The notes beneath the pieces are model-generated. The model was not told the DNA's origin. It worked only from the letters and a program-made list of their open reading frames with translations, and did no database searches. From NCBI GenBank assembly GCA_021234155.1, contig JAJEKV010000015.1, positions 8,164,270 to 8,228,269 on the forward strand: a stretch of DNA of 64,000 nucleotides. The letters run 5' to 3'. Below, one piece after another: positions 12,363-24,620 of this stretch (within the stretch, counting starts at the first letter, position 1; the number at the start of each line of letters is the position of its first letter). The stretch is from Isoetes taiwanensis. Its lineage: Eukaryota; Streptophyta; Lycopodiopsida; Isoetales; Isoetaceae. Made by a program: the position numbers and the translations under genes.

Positions 12363-14588
12363 CTTTATCAATTAAAAAATCAACCTCCACCTTCAAAAAG
12401 CGGGAGGAAAAAGATCTCTTCGCGAACCTTATTTGGGTCTTTTCTTACCATATGTAAAAGCGGTATCCTATTTGTTAGCATCAAATTTCTTTCTTCAAAA
12501 TTAGGATAGCATGACATTAGATTTCGATATTAGGATAGCATGAGCGTGGATTTCGATGTAGCTTATGAGCATTTATGGGCATTTATGAGCATTTATGGCT
12601 AAGGAAGAAATGAACTCAATTTTTCGTGATGGGTTAGGGAGGATTCAAGAATCGTAGTAATTGAGCCAAAATCGGCATAGCGAGGGGATAAAGCTCAAAT
12701 TGACGTGGCATTTGCGAGAGCCAAAAATAAACGTAAATTGTGGAGTTTGGATTCAAATCCGGCATGAAAGCGGGATGAATCTACTTTATCTGCTATCTCG
12801 CGCTTTGTCTATTGTGCTCAAGGGGTAACCTAGTTCGAGCGTCCTTGCTCGGAGTATGCATCACGGACATGCTTTTCCGACATACTTTGCGCGCTGCGCG
12901 AAGCCTTCCCCTTGTTTTTACCTTATTTGATGTGTGCCGGTCTCCATCGCCTGGCGATTTTGAGCTCTCTCTCCTTTGGGAATCCAAGCCGTGTCGGACA
13001 TGAAAATGCATTTGTTGCTTTCGGATCCAATTCAAACAAATTCGTCGATTTCACCGGACTTTGGGCGGACGGACTACAAAAAAATTACTATTGAGATGAA
13101 TGAGGACCAAATGCGTCATGGGACCAATTTCTTCGGAATTGTTAAAACCGGATATCGTGATTAAGATCAATTACGGTAACAATCCGATCACAAGGCAAAG
13201 AACTATTGTTCTTATAAGAGCAAAACATCATTTCCGATCAATCATCAGGGGTAATTTTAAGCGAATCCACGAGTAATGGCGATTTCCAAGCTTGAGCTTT
13301 GAATGCCCTTTCTTAATTTCGGGTTTTGGAAGCCGCGACATTCTTGAAATCACATCCATCTCCATAGCGAAAAAGATCAAATCCACGGCGACCATGGGCG
13401 GAGCATTTTGAAGCATTCTTGGGAATGGGATGCTTTGTTAAATATAAAATTGCATGCTAGATACTAGATATAAGTGGATAGCTTATTGGTGAGGTAAATA
13501 TAGGTAAAAATATCTCAATCGGAAGAAAAAACAAATATTTGGCATTATATTAGCCTCCATTTAGGATCTAAAACATAACTAAATCTAGCTCGTCTAAGCT
13601 AAGACCAACGACGTGGATGAATTTGTTTTTAAAGGCCCCGACGTGTGAGGGCACGAAGGATCATATAAACTTGTGGGCTCCAAAATTGATATATTATAAA
13701 GCTAGTAAATTGTAGATTTACAACCACTCAATATCCCCAATGGGGCATAAAGGTTAACCACGAATGCTAGATATATTGTATCTTCACAGGCCGTTATGCA
13801 GAGTAAGGGCATAGACAGAGAAGCCGCATTAGATTGGCAAAGGCCGTGTGGCCATCTATGGAGGCAAATTTTGTCGATGGAAGGAAGTTCGCCTTATGAA
13901 GATGCTGTGGCATTGGGTTGTGTTGTGTTGTTCTCCACTAGGCTATATAACCCTTTATTGAAAGACATTTAGCTTATCTGAATAGGAAAGCCAATTTTCA
14001 CTTCTTTAACATAGTCGGGATCGTAGGAGTGTCCCAGCACCGTGACATGCAAAGGGCAGGAATAGGCATGCAAGATGAAAGGCATGTTGCATGTAGGGGA
14101 ATGGAGATCGGAAGTAGCGCCATAGCCGAAACCTCGACCGGATCGGAGTGGGGCTATTTGTCATGGTCATGGAGCTTCAGGGTAAGGGGAAAAGGTAAGA
14201 TCATGAGGCCACGGGCTCAAATTTTGCCCGCATGGCCGGAAAGAGACTCTTTGTATGCATCATACCCGTCTTGCCAACTAGTCCTCCGGCCATCATTATT
14301 TAGGTGATGGCCGTAAAGCGGTGAAGACGGTACCGTGCCACACATGTTTACCTACCTCCATAATTTTCCGTTGGAGCCTTATCCTGAATCTCCCCGTTTA
14401 TTGTTGTGCTAACTTTTAAGATAAGGTTTCCTTTTTTAAACGTGGTTAGGTTTCCACTTGATATTGGTTTTTTGACATTAGGGGATGTTATTGTGTATTT
14501 TTGGCCAAGGTGGAGGTATGAGTCCCCCTGGTCGTCCCCCTGGCCGTGTATTCCCTTTTCATCCCCTGGTGTTTGGTGTTAAGATCCT
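12363..14588. other. Intergenic DNA, no gene recognised
   Basis: No frame resembles a known protein. Small direct repeats are present: TTAGGATAGCATGA...TTTCGAT twice at about 12503-12560, and GAGCATTTATGGGCATTTAT runs at 12568-12602. The rest is unremarkable AT-rich sequence with CpG-containing patches at 13.0-13.4 and 13.8-14.3 kb. Confidence 0.6.
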
Positions 14589-14662
14589 CTTTGCCTAAGT
14601 GGGTTGAGAGGTCTTGGCCCAAAGTCTTGGAACATCAAATTGTGGGTTCAATTCCGTTTGAG
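14589..14662 (+). other. Possible tRNA-derived SINE head (pol III A and B boxes)
   Basis: TTGCCTAAGTGGGTTGAG resembles a tRNA A box. About 45 bp downstream GGTTCAATTCC fits the B-box consensus GGTTCRANNCC exactly. The sequence does not fold as a complete cloverleaf by eye, so a SINE promoter region is more likely than a tRNA gene. No tail or target duplication was identified. Confidence 0.35.
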
Positions 14663-14883
14663 GTAATTGGTCCCCCCTTGTTGCTGGTGATATGCTCTAT
14701 TGTATGTTTTCGATGCCCTTATATTCATGGTGGAGGTAAGAGCCCTCATGAATACTTTGGCTTCCTATATGTTGTTTACTTTACATTATCTTCCTATTCA
14801 CACATCATTTTTTTCTATACACAAGGTCGGGAAGTGACGATTCAAAACCTGTATGTTTTGAAATATGTAGATGAGACAAATGA

Positions 14884-14930
14884 AGAGAAATGTTCGCGGC
14901 GGCCAAGGCCGCCGCGATAAATTTCTTGTA
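14884..14930. repeat. Hairpin repeat with perfect 10-bp GC arms
   Basis: Inside GAAATGTT...ATAAATTTC sits CGCGGCGGCC-AA-GGCCGCCGCG, a perfect 10-bp inverted repeat with a 2-nt loop in an AT-rich setting. The outer GAAAT/ATTTC arms extend it. A decayed copy lies at 1220-1267. Probably the core of a dispersed element, possibly a MITE. Confidence 0.55.
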
Positions 14931-15789
14931 TATTTTAAAATATCCCCTAACATTAGGGACTCCTTTGTTTGGTCTTTCTTTATACACCTTTTTTAAAAAA
15001 CTAGCTCTCTATCCTTCATTCTTGGATTGTTGCTTCTAAGTTACAATGTTCAAGCTCTAGCACTCTACTTTGTCTTCGTAAGTATTATTTCTCCTTGGGA
15101 TTATTTTTTGCCTCATTTTCTCCTTTGCCATGGGTATCCCATTCTTTGCTCATAGCAAGCCTCCTTCACCTAGTGTTCCTCGGGTCGTCTGCTTTTCTAT
15201 TCATGACCTTGATCCTAGGTGATTGTCGTTGTTGATCTCAACCATATCTTTTGGATTTTTAGTCTTCGCGTAGTTTTCCAAGGTGGTATTAGTTGGTCTT
15301 CCCTTTCTTTAAGAAACTATTCTTATCTCCCCCATGCTTCCCAAAGTCTCCCTTTCTTGGATGATTTTTCCCGCTCCTATGAACATTCCCAACAATTTTA
15401 TTCCTTGCACGTCCCAAGGAGAGTTTATTTTCGCATTGGCGATCTGTTTGACTCGCTCAACTGGTGGGCCCGTGATCAAACTGTGGTCCATTCTTATACA
15501 TTTGAGATCACCCTGGAGGACTTTTTCTGTGCTTTCGGTATGTAGCGGTGGCACACTGGCAATTCTGGTTTTTTCGCCCGGTTCCATGATCTAAACCCCA
15601 TATTCCCTTGGCTGGTCTATGTTGATACAGGTCAGGCACATACCGTTGCCCATCGTGATATTGTTATTTCTCCTTTTTACCCTAATTAGTGTTTTGTCTC
15701 CACTAAACATTTTTTTAAATTATTTCATTCTTTTGTGTCATTTATGTTCTCTTTCCCTCATGTATTCTTCATTCTTGTGTTCTTATAGC

Positions 15790-16800
15790 ATGGCTCCATG
15801 TAATCCTCCATCTGCTAGTACTCGTGCTGCGATTCGCAAGTGGAAGGGGAAACAATTTGCACATGACTCTCCCCCACCACCTATAAGAAGGCCTTGTGCC
15901 TCTAACTCTTTTTCTCCTGAGAATATCACCGCGCAACCTAACTCGTCATTTCCACCACCTTAAGGCTCCATGTTTTTTCCATCTTTTCCTTCAACGACCC
16001 AGGTTGTTCTTTCCTCTTCCCAGGGTCCTCTGCCCACCACTTCTTCGGCTCTTCCTTCTTTCGGACTAAACACTGCTATTCCTAGTGGCTCTTCTTCGGA
16101 TGTTAATAATTAGCTTCTACAAGCCCTATAACTTCAATCTACCCAGATTCAGGCCTTAAAATCATCCTTATCGAGTCATTCAGATGTTAACGAGCATATT
16201 GAAGCTCTAAGAGTGAAGTTCACGAGCGTATGTCTCGTACTGTGCCATCTTTCAAAGGAGACTCTACCAAACATCAGTAGGATTTTCCTTGTTCAATAGA
16301 GGACCGTTTTTGAGAGCTTCATACTTGTTTGTCAGTTCTACGTCCTCCTGTGCCTGAAGCTATATTACGGATTATCGAGGAAGGTAAAACAACAACTTGT
16401 CAACGTATGAAGTTCTTGATTGTGGCAGACCGGAAAGGCTATATGAAATTGCCTTCGATTTTGATGACCATTCCTTTCCTTTGCTTTCAGTTGACGTAGC
16501 CCCTCATCTCAAAATGGCTCGTAAACATAAGCCTGCTTCAGTTCCTCGTCTTCCCTAGTCATCTTCGAACTAAGCTTCTACTCCGCCTTTTTCTTCTTTG
16601 ACCAGTGCACCACCAAGCGTCTTGGCTATACTTTCTATGGGCACCCTAATTACTGAATCGAATCTTGCTTTACTTGTATAGCAACTGGAGCTCCTGTATC
16701 GGTCCCTCTTATGCCTCCATCTTTGCCACCTCTTCCACCCACTCAGTTAGCTCCATTTCCGCCTCCCCAATTCATGCCTTGTCCCAATGCTTAAGTTTCT
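15790..16800 (+). pseudogene. gag-like region of the DIRS element
   Basis: Starts with ATG and MAPCNPPSASTRAAIRKWKG, then a P/S-rich segment ending at a TAA at 15961. The continuation across frames includes EAILRIIEEGKTTTCQRMKF, KFLIVADRKGY and EIAFDFDDHSFPLLSVDVAP (about 16350-16520). This is capsid-like by position, charge and composition only. Several stops and shifts are present. Confidence 0.5.
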
Positions 16801-17206
16801 CGAGTACTATCTTGTTTGAGCCTCTATGACAAAAGGTAAAAAGTAAAAAATATATAAAAGATTGGGTGCGATATCTTTTGGAGCCTTCAAGGTATACTTA
16901 AGTCTTTTGCATCTTCTTGACTATATTAAAAATATTTAAAATCGGCTTTTATAGTTATATCTTCGCTTCTTAACTCTGAATTAAACTTGTTTTCATATTG
17001 TTCTCCATATTCATCTTTAATTTCTCACTTGGAAATTGATCCTTTAACTACCGATAAAGTGGCATCTTCAGCTCTTGTTTTAAATTAATTATATACTGCA
17101 TCATTGTTTCTGCAATCTATTTCATCATCACAACAAGTTGTAAATTGGATCTAATTCGGTTATTGCTTGTTTTGGATTGATCTCCAACCTTCTCTTCTTT
17201 TTTGTC

Positions 17207-18640
17207 ATTCTAATCATCCTTCCCTGCCTGGTCTTCTTCGCTCTGATGCAGCTTCACGTGTTCCCTCGCCCCCTTTTTTCTACTCTCCTCTTGGTGTAGT
17301 CTCTAAAGCCGAAAAGAAATTTCATCTTATTCTTGATCTGTGATTCTTGAATTCTTTGCTTATTATTCCTGCATTTTGTTATGAGAACCTTGGACTTTTG
17401 TCCCACATATGCCAATTGAATGACTTTCTTTTCGCTTTGGACTTGAAGCTTGGATATCATCACATTCCAATTTGGCCTCCACATCCTACTTTTCTGGGCT
17501 TTGAATTCAAAGGTCTTTTCTATAATTCAATATGCTCCCATTTGGCTTGGCCACTGCTCCTTTTATCTTCACTAAAGTCATCAGGCAATTAGTTATATTT
17601 TGGTGTGCTCAAGGCATTCGTTGTCTTTCCTATGTAGACGACCTTTTGTTCATGTACCAAGCTTCATCTGAGATTCTACAAATCCGCATTATTTCTCATC
17701 TTCAACATGCAAGTTTCTTGATTGCTTGGAAGAAATGCCGCCTTTGCATTGCTCATAGAACCTTATTTCTTGGCTTTGTTATTAACATCCAAGAGGGTTT
17801 TTTTCGCATCTTTATGGCCCAGAGAGACAGATTGCTATATCTGGCATCCTCCTTGTTGGATGCTCTATTAGTTACTGGCTGGCTTTGTGCTCGCTTCCTT
17901 GGCTTTATTCAATCCTTACGTTTGGTATTTGGTCTTCTTTGTACCAGCCTTTCCTTTGCACTTCATCTAGATTTACGTTCTGCTGATCATTCAGATGTTC
18001 CTTTTGAGCTTTCTATCTTTTTTTGTCATGAATTAAGCTTCTGGAAACTCATCATTTCATGCTTTGACCGTTTCCTTCTTTGGCCGCCCATTTCTATACG
18101 TACTATTGGATTTGATGCAAGTGATAAAGGTTGGGGGGGATGGCTAAGAGTTCCTGGTTCCAAAGATGTTTCCTTTGCAGGACAGTTCACCAAAATGGAG
18201 TCTTCCCAATCTTCTACGTGGACGGGGTTGTTTGCTTTGTTTCAGGTCCTGAAGTGTTGTGGCTCTGCAATCTACAACAGTACTGTGCTGGCACATGGCG
18301 ATAACCAAAACGTCTCATTCATTCTTCATAAAGGGGGTTCAAAAGCTCCTCTCCTGCACTTGCTATCTTTGGAACTCTTTATCTTTTGCTTCCAATGTTG
18401 CATCATGCTTGAGCCAATATGGGTTCCAAATCTGAAAACGAATGGGTGGATTATCTTTCTAAGATTAGAGATTTTGATGAAATTTCTTTATCTATGACCG
18501 CTTTCCATCAACTTGATCTTCCTTGGGGCCCACACCATGTTGACCTGTTTGCATCTCCAACTAATGCAAAGCTCCCAGTATTCAATACCAAGGACTCTTT
18601 CCCTTTCCATATTCTTCTGGATGTTTTTTCTTACAATTGA
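17207..18640 (+). pseudogene. Reverse transcriptase plus RNase H of the DIRS element
   Basis: Reverse transcriptase motifs in order: SPLGVVSKAEKKFHLILDL (about 17283-17340), then NDFLFALDLKLGYHHI, LPFGLATAPFIFTKV and the catalytic SYVDDLLF at about 17626-17650. The RNase H start is GFDASDKGWGGWL near 18110-18150, followed by HGDNQNV (about 18294). The main open piece is 17532-18497. A TGA interrupts the 5' part at 17341, and a frame change lies between FEFKG and the FNMLPFG segment at about 17510-17530. The chain continues in another frame from about 18419 (WVPSKSEN-like) to 18640. In the element it copies RNA into DNA and removes the RNA strand. Confidence 0.85.
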
Positions 18641-19049
18641 CATTTGTTCAATAATTATTGCTTCCCTCCTCCTTCTTTGTTTCTTGATGTTCTTAGACAT
18701 GCCTGTTCTTACAGAACACATCTTACGCTGCTTGTTTTCTCATGGCCTTCTGCTCCTTGGTGGCCTTTGGTTTGTCTTAGCCCCTCACATTGCTAACCTT
18801 TTGTAATGGATTATAGGTTTTTTCCCAAGAACTCTCAAGTGTTATCATCTATTATAACTTCTTCTTCTTCTTCAATTGTGGGGGTTTGCAGACATGTTGC
18901 TCTTTTTGCACTTCTTTGCGATTTTTCTACTTGATTCAATATATAGTCTTTTTGTCTGCCCTATCAGGCTCTAAGTTTTTTATCTTTCTAATTCATTCTA
19001 TTCGGTGTATTTCCCAGATATCTTGTAGTATTTTGCAGACTTACTAGTG

Positions 19050-20000
19050 GCGATGTTGTTTTCCTTATTGTCATCTATTTTTCAGTCACGTGCGTCCTCA
19101 ACTTTGAACCGCTACGCTTCCGCTTGGGGATGTTTTCGCCATTGGTGCTCCAACTTTGGTATTCCTTCCCTTCCCGCTAAATCTGGCCATGTGGCGTCAT
19201 TCTTGGCCACTTTGGTGAGCTCTCATCAGTCTGCTTCATCAGTTTTTGTTGCTTCTGCCTCTATTTCATTTTTCCATAACCTTGCAGATTTGCCTTCATC
19301 TTGTTCATCGTCACTCCCTACTCTGGTCCGTCAAGCCGCTCCGCCTGTTAGAGACTCTTCACCTAACCGCCTTCCTTTGACATCGAACCATGTGCGGAGC
19401 TTGATGGTTCTTTTGGCTTTCCCTTCTGTTGATTGGCTGAGTCTTATGAAGGTGTCTTTAATCTCATTATGTTTTGTGGGTTTTTCACGAATCTCTGAGC
19501 CTTGCATTTGAATTGGCATGACTTGTCTTTCTTTCTGATAGACGCTTCCTATTTATTCGCAAGTCCAAATGCGACCAGCAAGGTGTAGGTAAGGAGGCCT
19601 TGATTGCCCGCACGCTTACCTCATTACGCGATCCACGCTTCAACGCCTTCTTTACTCTTGTGCTTTTCGGACATCCGATCCCCAATCCGGTGGCCCTCTT
19701 TTTCGTTCTTCTCTTGATGCTCATCGTCCTCTTTCTTATTCTTTAGCCAAAAAGTGGTGGTGTAAGTGTTTGAACATACTGGGACTTGATCCTCGATGGT
19801 TTGGTACTTATTATGCACGACGCGGAGGTGCAACTGCGACTTCCGTAGCCTTGATTTCTGCTGACAATATACGATCCCATGGCGATGGCATTCGCAGTTG
19901 TATCGCATTCGCTATATTCTTCCAAGCATCGAAGAGCATCTCTTGGTCTCTCAGAGTTTGGACTTATGAGGTGGAGTGTTCCTCTTCTTTGTTGTTTGTT
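19050..20000 (+). pseudogene. Tyrosine recombinase of the DIRS element
   Basis: The N-terminal core-binding region reads SRASSTLNRYASAWGCFRHW (about 19084-19143). Box I has the catalytic Arg in SLCFVGFSRISE (about 19462-19500). After a frame change, box II shows YYARRGGATATS (about 19808-19845), where DIRS recombinases usually have H-x-x-R. HGDG follows. The likely catalytic Tyr is in YRIRYIL (19901-19921), in the frame next to box II, so a further one-base shift is needed. The enzyme would integrate circular cDNA without a target duplication. Confidence 0.85.
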
Positions 20001-23000
20001 TTGATACGTAGAGTCTCCCAAGAATGCGTAGAACCATTATTCTTGGGAAGACGACATATTGTTTTATCAGATTTTTTTCTTTTTCTCCATATATTGTCAT
20101 TGTCTTCCAATTCTTTCCTATTGGCCTTCTCTTTGAGCGTTCCTTTCTTTCTTCTTTTTATTTCTAGTTTTCCTTCCACCCTACCCTTCCTTATATCTCC
20201 ACATTTTTGTTTCTACACTCGTTGATTTCGTGACTCGTGTCATTTTGTCTTTCACTCTCTAATTTCTTTTTTCATGGGCAGATGATCTTCCCGGTGCTAG
20301 TTTGCAGCGTTTTATCCTGGCTAGGTGGAGGCCCTTTTCCACCTTATTATTCTGGATCTATTGGATGGATGTTCTTTCCCGCTTCAGCTGACATAAGTTT
20401 TTTCAGGCTGAGCGGATGTTCTTCCCTATCCATTTTTTGAGCTTTTTCTTTTCGTATTTTTTCTTTACATTCATCCTCTGGATCGTGCTTTTATCTTGTG
20501 GACGTTAACTTAGCGTAAAGCTTATCTTTTTTTCTTCACTAACAATTTGATGGGGGCTTTTCTTTTGAGTAGATAACCTGCTTACAGGTCCTTTCAGTTG
20601 GAGTTGGCACTTCTTGGAGTGGGAGGTGTTGATGGTTGAGTCTGTTGGCATTGGAAGTTGGTTCATCATTTTGCTGATTGTTGTGGATCCTATCTTCTTC
20701 AGTTATAGCACTCCCAGTCCATTTCTTATCTTCATGGTTTTCCTAAAAAACCCTAAAGGACGGGGTTTTTAGTCCAGCTGATAATATTTCGGACTTTGAA
20801 TTTGCGTGGATTTATTCTTATCTGAAAATCCTCAGTGATTGTCTAATTCTGGAGTTTTCAATGTTTTGACTTTAGATGTTAGGGCATTTTTCATTTATAC
20901 TACTCTACTATTGTACTTACCATTTTGGAATGCTTAATAAGAAAGCCACTTCATTTATCGGCCATATGCATATGTTTGTTGTTTTGATACATAGAATCTA
21001 TGCAACACATGTTTCATGCAAGTGGCAACTTGATGCAAGCCTAGAAAGGTTGATAGAGTACACTACCAAAGATTAAAATGATAAACCAAATATACCGTAT
21101 GAATGAAGATGCAACATGTGGAATGTGCTCTTTACATACCATTTGACCATGTATTTCATAGGGGAAATGCTAGATGTTACATGCCTACAAGTGGTCATAC
21201 ATATCAATCAACATCCCTCATAATGGTCTCAAAGAGATTCCATTTTTTTCATTGCTTACATAGAGTCTAGTGTGGTACAACAACATGAAACGGACTTCTT
21301 CGGAAAGCAAGTTTCAAAAACCAAGGCTTTACATCAACTCTGTGGATTATATCTTTAAAAATAAATGTTTATTACATACACAACCCAATGGGGTATAATA
21401 GGGGGACGATATCCACCCACCCTGTATACTTACTTACTCGCTAGAATAGAACTTAAAAATCAAACCACTTGTATGACATGAACTAGTGGAGCACAGTGTA
21501 GTGAGATGTTAGTGATGAAGCAAACCCAAAATTTGGAACAATAGAGACGGTGTTAGTAGAGCTACAAAACTTCTGCAATCCATGAACCTTCATTTCAGGT
21601 ACTTCCAGAAACATCTCAACATGTCTTGATGATCTTTGCAACTGCTTTTTCACTAGTTACATCATACTGGGCTTCCGTAGTAAATTTTTACAAATGTATC
21701 CATCTGCAGAAATAACCACAACTTTTACACTGTCCTTCCACATTAGAAGGGCTTGTAAGAAGAGTAGGCTTACCTCTGAACGAGATGATGTAAGTATTGA
21801 TCTGAAGCCCTCAACTACCGATGGAGGTGTAGATTGGTCAATTTCTGTTGCTAACATTGCTACTGATGTTCGTATTTCTGCATATCATAAATAAGCTTTC
21901 TCTCAGTTAGTCCTACAAAATGCATAATCCAAAGAATATTTCAAAAGTTTGCTTCTTTAATAATTAAATCCAATTTTAAATGCATAAAAACAATCTTATA
22001 CAATATTTAGAACTTATGAAATAGTCTGTCAGTTTTATCATAAACTGAACTAGATAAAGTTGACAAAATCCATGACTTTATGCCTGCATAATGCAAACAT
22101 AGACAAGTTCTAATAATCAAATGCCTACAAGAGTATGCAACTGTCGTGCACGATATATGCTGAAGCAAATGACCATGAGTTGTCAAATGCTTTTACCAGA
22201 TGATAAAGTATATTGAAGGCTGCATTGGAATGGAATGAGATGGATACTGCACATATATATAGATATATATAAAAATACTACTTTATCAAAGTAAATTTGT
22301 CGCTACGTGCCCAGGTAACATGGCATCTATATCCAACTAGACACTTCAGAAGAGAGAGGGATCTTATAGCTTACATGTCTAAAAAAATATTCACCTTTTA
22401 TGTCATCTGTGGTTGCAAAGGATGGGTGCAATAGGACTGAGCCTTCACACACGGTTCTTTGGCGAGCAAGGCAACAACCTTCGCTGCATTTGAGTCAAAG
22501 ATTTGAAAAAAAGGCCATAATGTTCTGTTCAATTCTGTGACTTATATGATACTAGTAACGTTGCCCAACGTTGCCGGGCATAGATAGATTTTAATTGTAG
22601 ACATCTATTCAGAATCTTCTTAATTTGAAAGCAAAATGGGAGAAGGGAGATGATGTTAGATTGTATTAGAAAGAAATTACTATATTCTATGGTCATATTC
22701 TAAATATCTATGTATTAATATTGCAATTGCGCCCAAGTTTGTATCATAAAATTCCTAGGAAGGATATTTTTATAATGCCTCAAAAAGCTTTATATCAGTA
22801 ATTTTTCTCATGTTTGCTAGTGCCTTTTAGGATTAAGAGTGGCAAAATCATTGGTAATAAATGGAATAAACCAATTCCTTTTTATCTATATATAGTTCTT
22901 TTACATGACATCTCAATCCATTTACCATGGCTTCGATCATTCCCTCAATGACCATTTCTTGTATAGATATATGACAAATAGAATGCTAAATTTAAAAGGC

Positions 23001-23158
23001 GGCCAAGAGTAGAAAGAAAGATCTTATCCAATTGGGCTTGAAAGGAATTAACATACTTTATGCTAGACAAAGACTCTTGAAGTGGATCGACATTTCATCT
23101 ATATAACAACATTGTGCAAGCACGGTTTCATGTTAAGATAAGTTTATAACTCGTAAAG
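20001..23158. other. Intergenic DNA, no gene recognised
   Basis: The first 800 bp are pyrimidine-rich on + and may belong to the untranslated 3' part of the DIRS element. Beyond that the DNA is AT-rich with only short frames. Complementary open frames at 21657-21894 have a moderately protein-like composition but no motif, no plausible splice context and no relative in the window. Confidence 0.55.
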
Positions 23159-23159
23159 T

Positions 23160-23310
23160 AATCTTTTCCCTTGAAAACCTTTCGAGGCAGGGGTTTTTTA
23201 ATCCTAGTAGTAATGATTGTATTAGCCCATTGTATGGGTCCCATGATTTATTGGTCTCCGTGGACGTTAAAAAAACTATTCTATTCTATTCTATTCCTTG
23301 AGTTAAGGAT
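23160..23310 (+). repeat. Dispersed retroposon 3' end with (ATTCT)n tail, + copy
   Basis: Contains TTTCGAGGCAGGGGTTTTTT, AATCCTAGTAGTAATGATTG, GTCCCATGATTTATTGGTCT and CCGTGGACGTTAAAAAAACT, then ATTCT repeated about four times. The same order is found reversed at 41560-41690 and, in part, at 41830-41960. A constant 3' end with a short-repeat tail fits a LINE or a LINE-mobilised element; no coding part is attached. Confidence 0.65.
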
Positions 23311-23869
23311 TGTGATGTTAAAGCCTGGAACATGTTCGGTTTGAAGGGGTAGTTGTGCATGGCTAAGGTTATAGAAATAAGTGTTCAACATTGTTGAAAT
23401 GATACACGTCCAGCTACTCTATATTTGAAAGTGGTATAAGAGTTGGTTTGGTTGTGGGTAAGAAGGAGAGCCTAACTTAGACTTTTTGAATGTTGGATAA
23501 AGTTTGGTTTTGTTGTAGGCAAGTAGTGTCCATTTTCTAATGCTTTCTTTAAGTCAAAACATTAACTCGAAGGCTTTTATTTAAAATCAAAGCTATGACC
23601 CAGATCCTCTCTAAGTCCTAAGTTGAATCTTGGATAAAAGTTTGTTTGGTTGCACTTTGAAGGACATTAATCATTCTTAAAAGCACCCACAACAAAATAC
23701 AAAAATACAGACATTTTTCTTCATCCATGTAAAGCTCTAGCACATAATACAAAAAGAAATGCTAATGTTGAGTCTTATGTGGTATTAAAGGGTAGATGTG
23801 CTAAAGGAATAAATAGATAATAAATAAATGAGCCCAAAGTGACATCTAATAACGTATATCTGTAATTAT

Positions 23870-23926
23870 TACTTTTGGCAAGAATAGAATAGAATAGAAT
23901 GTATTCTATCATCCATCCACGGACAC
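23870..23926 (-). repeat. Retroposon (ATTCT)n tail interrupted by element 2 (tail part)
   Basis: On + it reads (AGAAT)n then GTATTCTATC...TCCACGGACAC. Its continuation across the insertion, at 34323, is CAATTGACATCTGAGG. The rejoined TCCACGGACACCAATTG matches GTCCACGGAGACCAATTGG of the copy at 41.86 kb, so element 2 landed inside a fourth copy of this 3' end. Confidence 0.55.
23918..23926. repeat. Left 9-bp target-site duplication of element 2
   Basis: CACGGACAC immediately before the terminus GGCTCAGGATAG; identical to 34314-34322. Confidence 0.9.
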
Positions 23927-24620
23927 GGCTCAGGATAGTCTTACCCTGGTTTCGGGGATCCCGGAGGAGAAAATACCGGCCTCATTATCACCACCGGGCT
24001 TCGGCGGAATCCGCCAGACCCCCGCTTTCAGACATCGACACGACGGCGTGGTGACTGAGAATGCGGGCGTCAGCCCCACGATCCGGCCCGCCAGGTGGTG
24101 TTCCCGGCCGGGATCACCATCTTCGATCCGGCCCGGATCCGGCCGCATAGCGTACGAAATCAGCCATGGAGATCCGGCCTCAGGGATCACCGAATCACGC
24201 TGATGGCGATGCGGTGCGAAATCGGTGATGGAGATCCCCTCCTAAAGGGATCACGCTGGGAGGTCGTGATTCCCTCCTCGGGATCACCACCGCACGGCGA
24301 TATCGGCGATCCGATATCCGGCGCGTTATCCGCCTCGGGATCACCACGTGATGGGGCGTGGGACCATCTTTGCCCGCCCCGTTCGATATCGGTGTGATTT
24401 CCTCGGGGATCACCACCATACGCCGCGGCTGATATCAGTGATGCGATATCGGCCGCGTTATCCCCTCCGGGATCACCACCTTGGGCCGATGTCGGCGTTC
24501 GATATCGGTAGCGTTATCCCCTCCGGGATCACCACCGTGGGCGTGGGACCATCTTTGTCAGCCGGGTTCGATATCCGGGTGTGATTCCCTCCTCGGGGAT
24601 CACAAACGTACTTTATGCAT
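23927..24620 (+). repeat. Left terminal inverted repeat of element 2
   Basis: The outer 100 bp matches the right end clearly (GATAGTCTT, AAAATACCGG, ATCACCAC). The inner part is a run of GATATCGG...GGGATCACCAC palindromic modules that also fills 33580-34120 in the opposite orientation. GC content is far above flanking DNA. Confidence 0.8.

Larger units (their letters stand above)
15790..20000 (+). mobile_element. DIRS-like tyrosine-recombinase retrotransposon, decayed
   Basis: In rightward order: a gag-like proline/serine-rich region, reverse transcriptase, RNase H, then a tyrosine recombinase in place of a DDE integrase. That order and the recombinase define DIRS/YR retrotransposons. No protease or DDE integrase was seen, and no LTR pair. 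I could not resolve the expected inverted terminal repeats and internal complementary region, so the limits given are those of the coding remnants. Many frame breaks are present, so this copy is inactive. Confidence 0.83.

Noticed and set aside
14589-14662. A functional tRNA gene
   Set aside because: B box is good but acceptor and anticodon stems do not pair by eye; kept only as a possible SINE head.
21657-21894. Complementary open frames of 66 codons
   Set aside because: Moderately protein-like but no motif, splice context or homologue evident; both strands are open, so coding is not supported.
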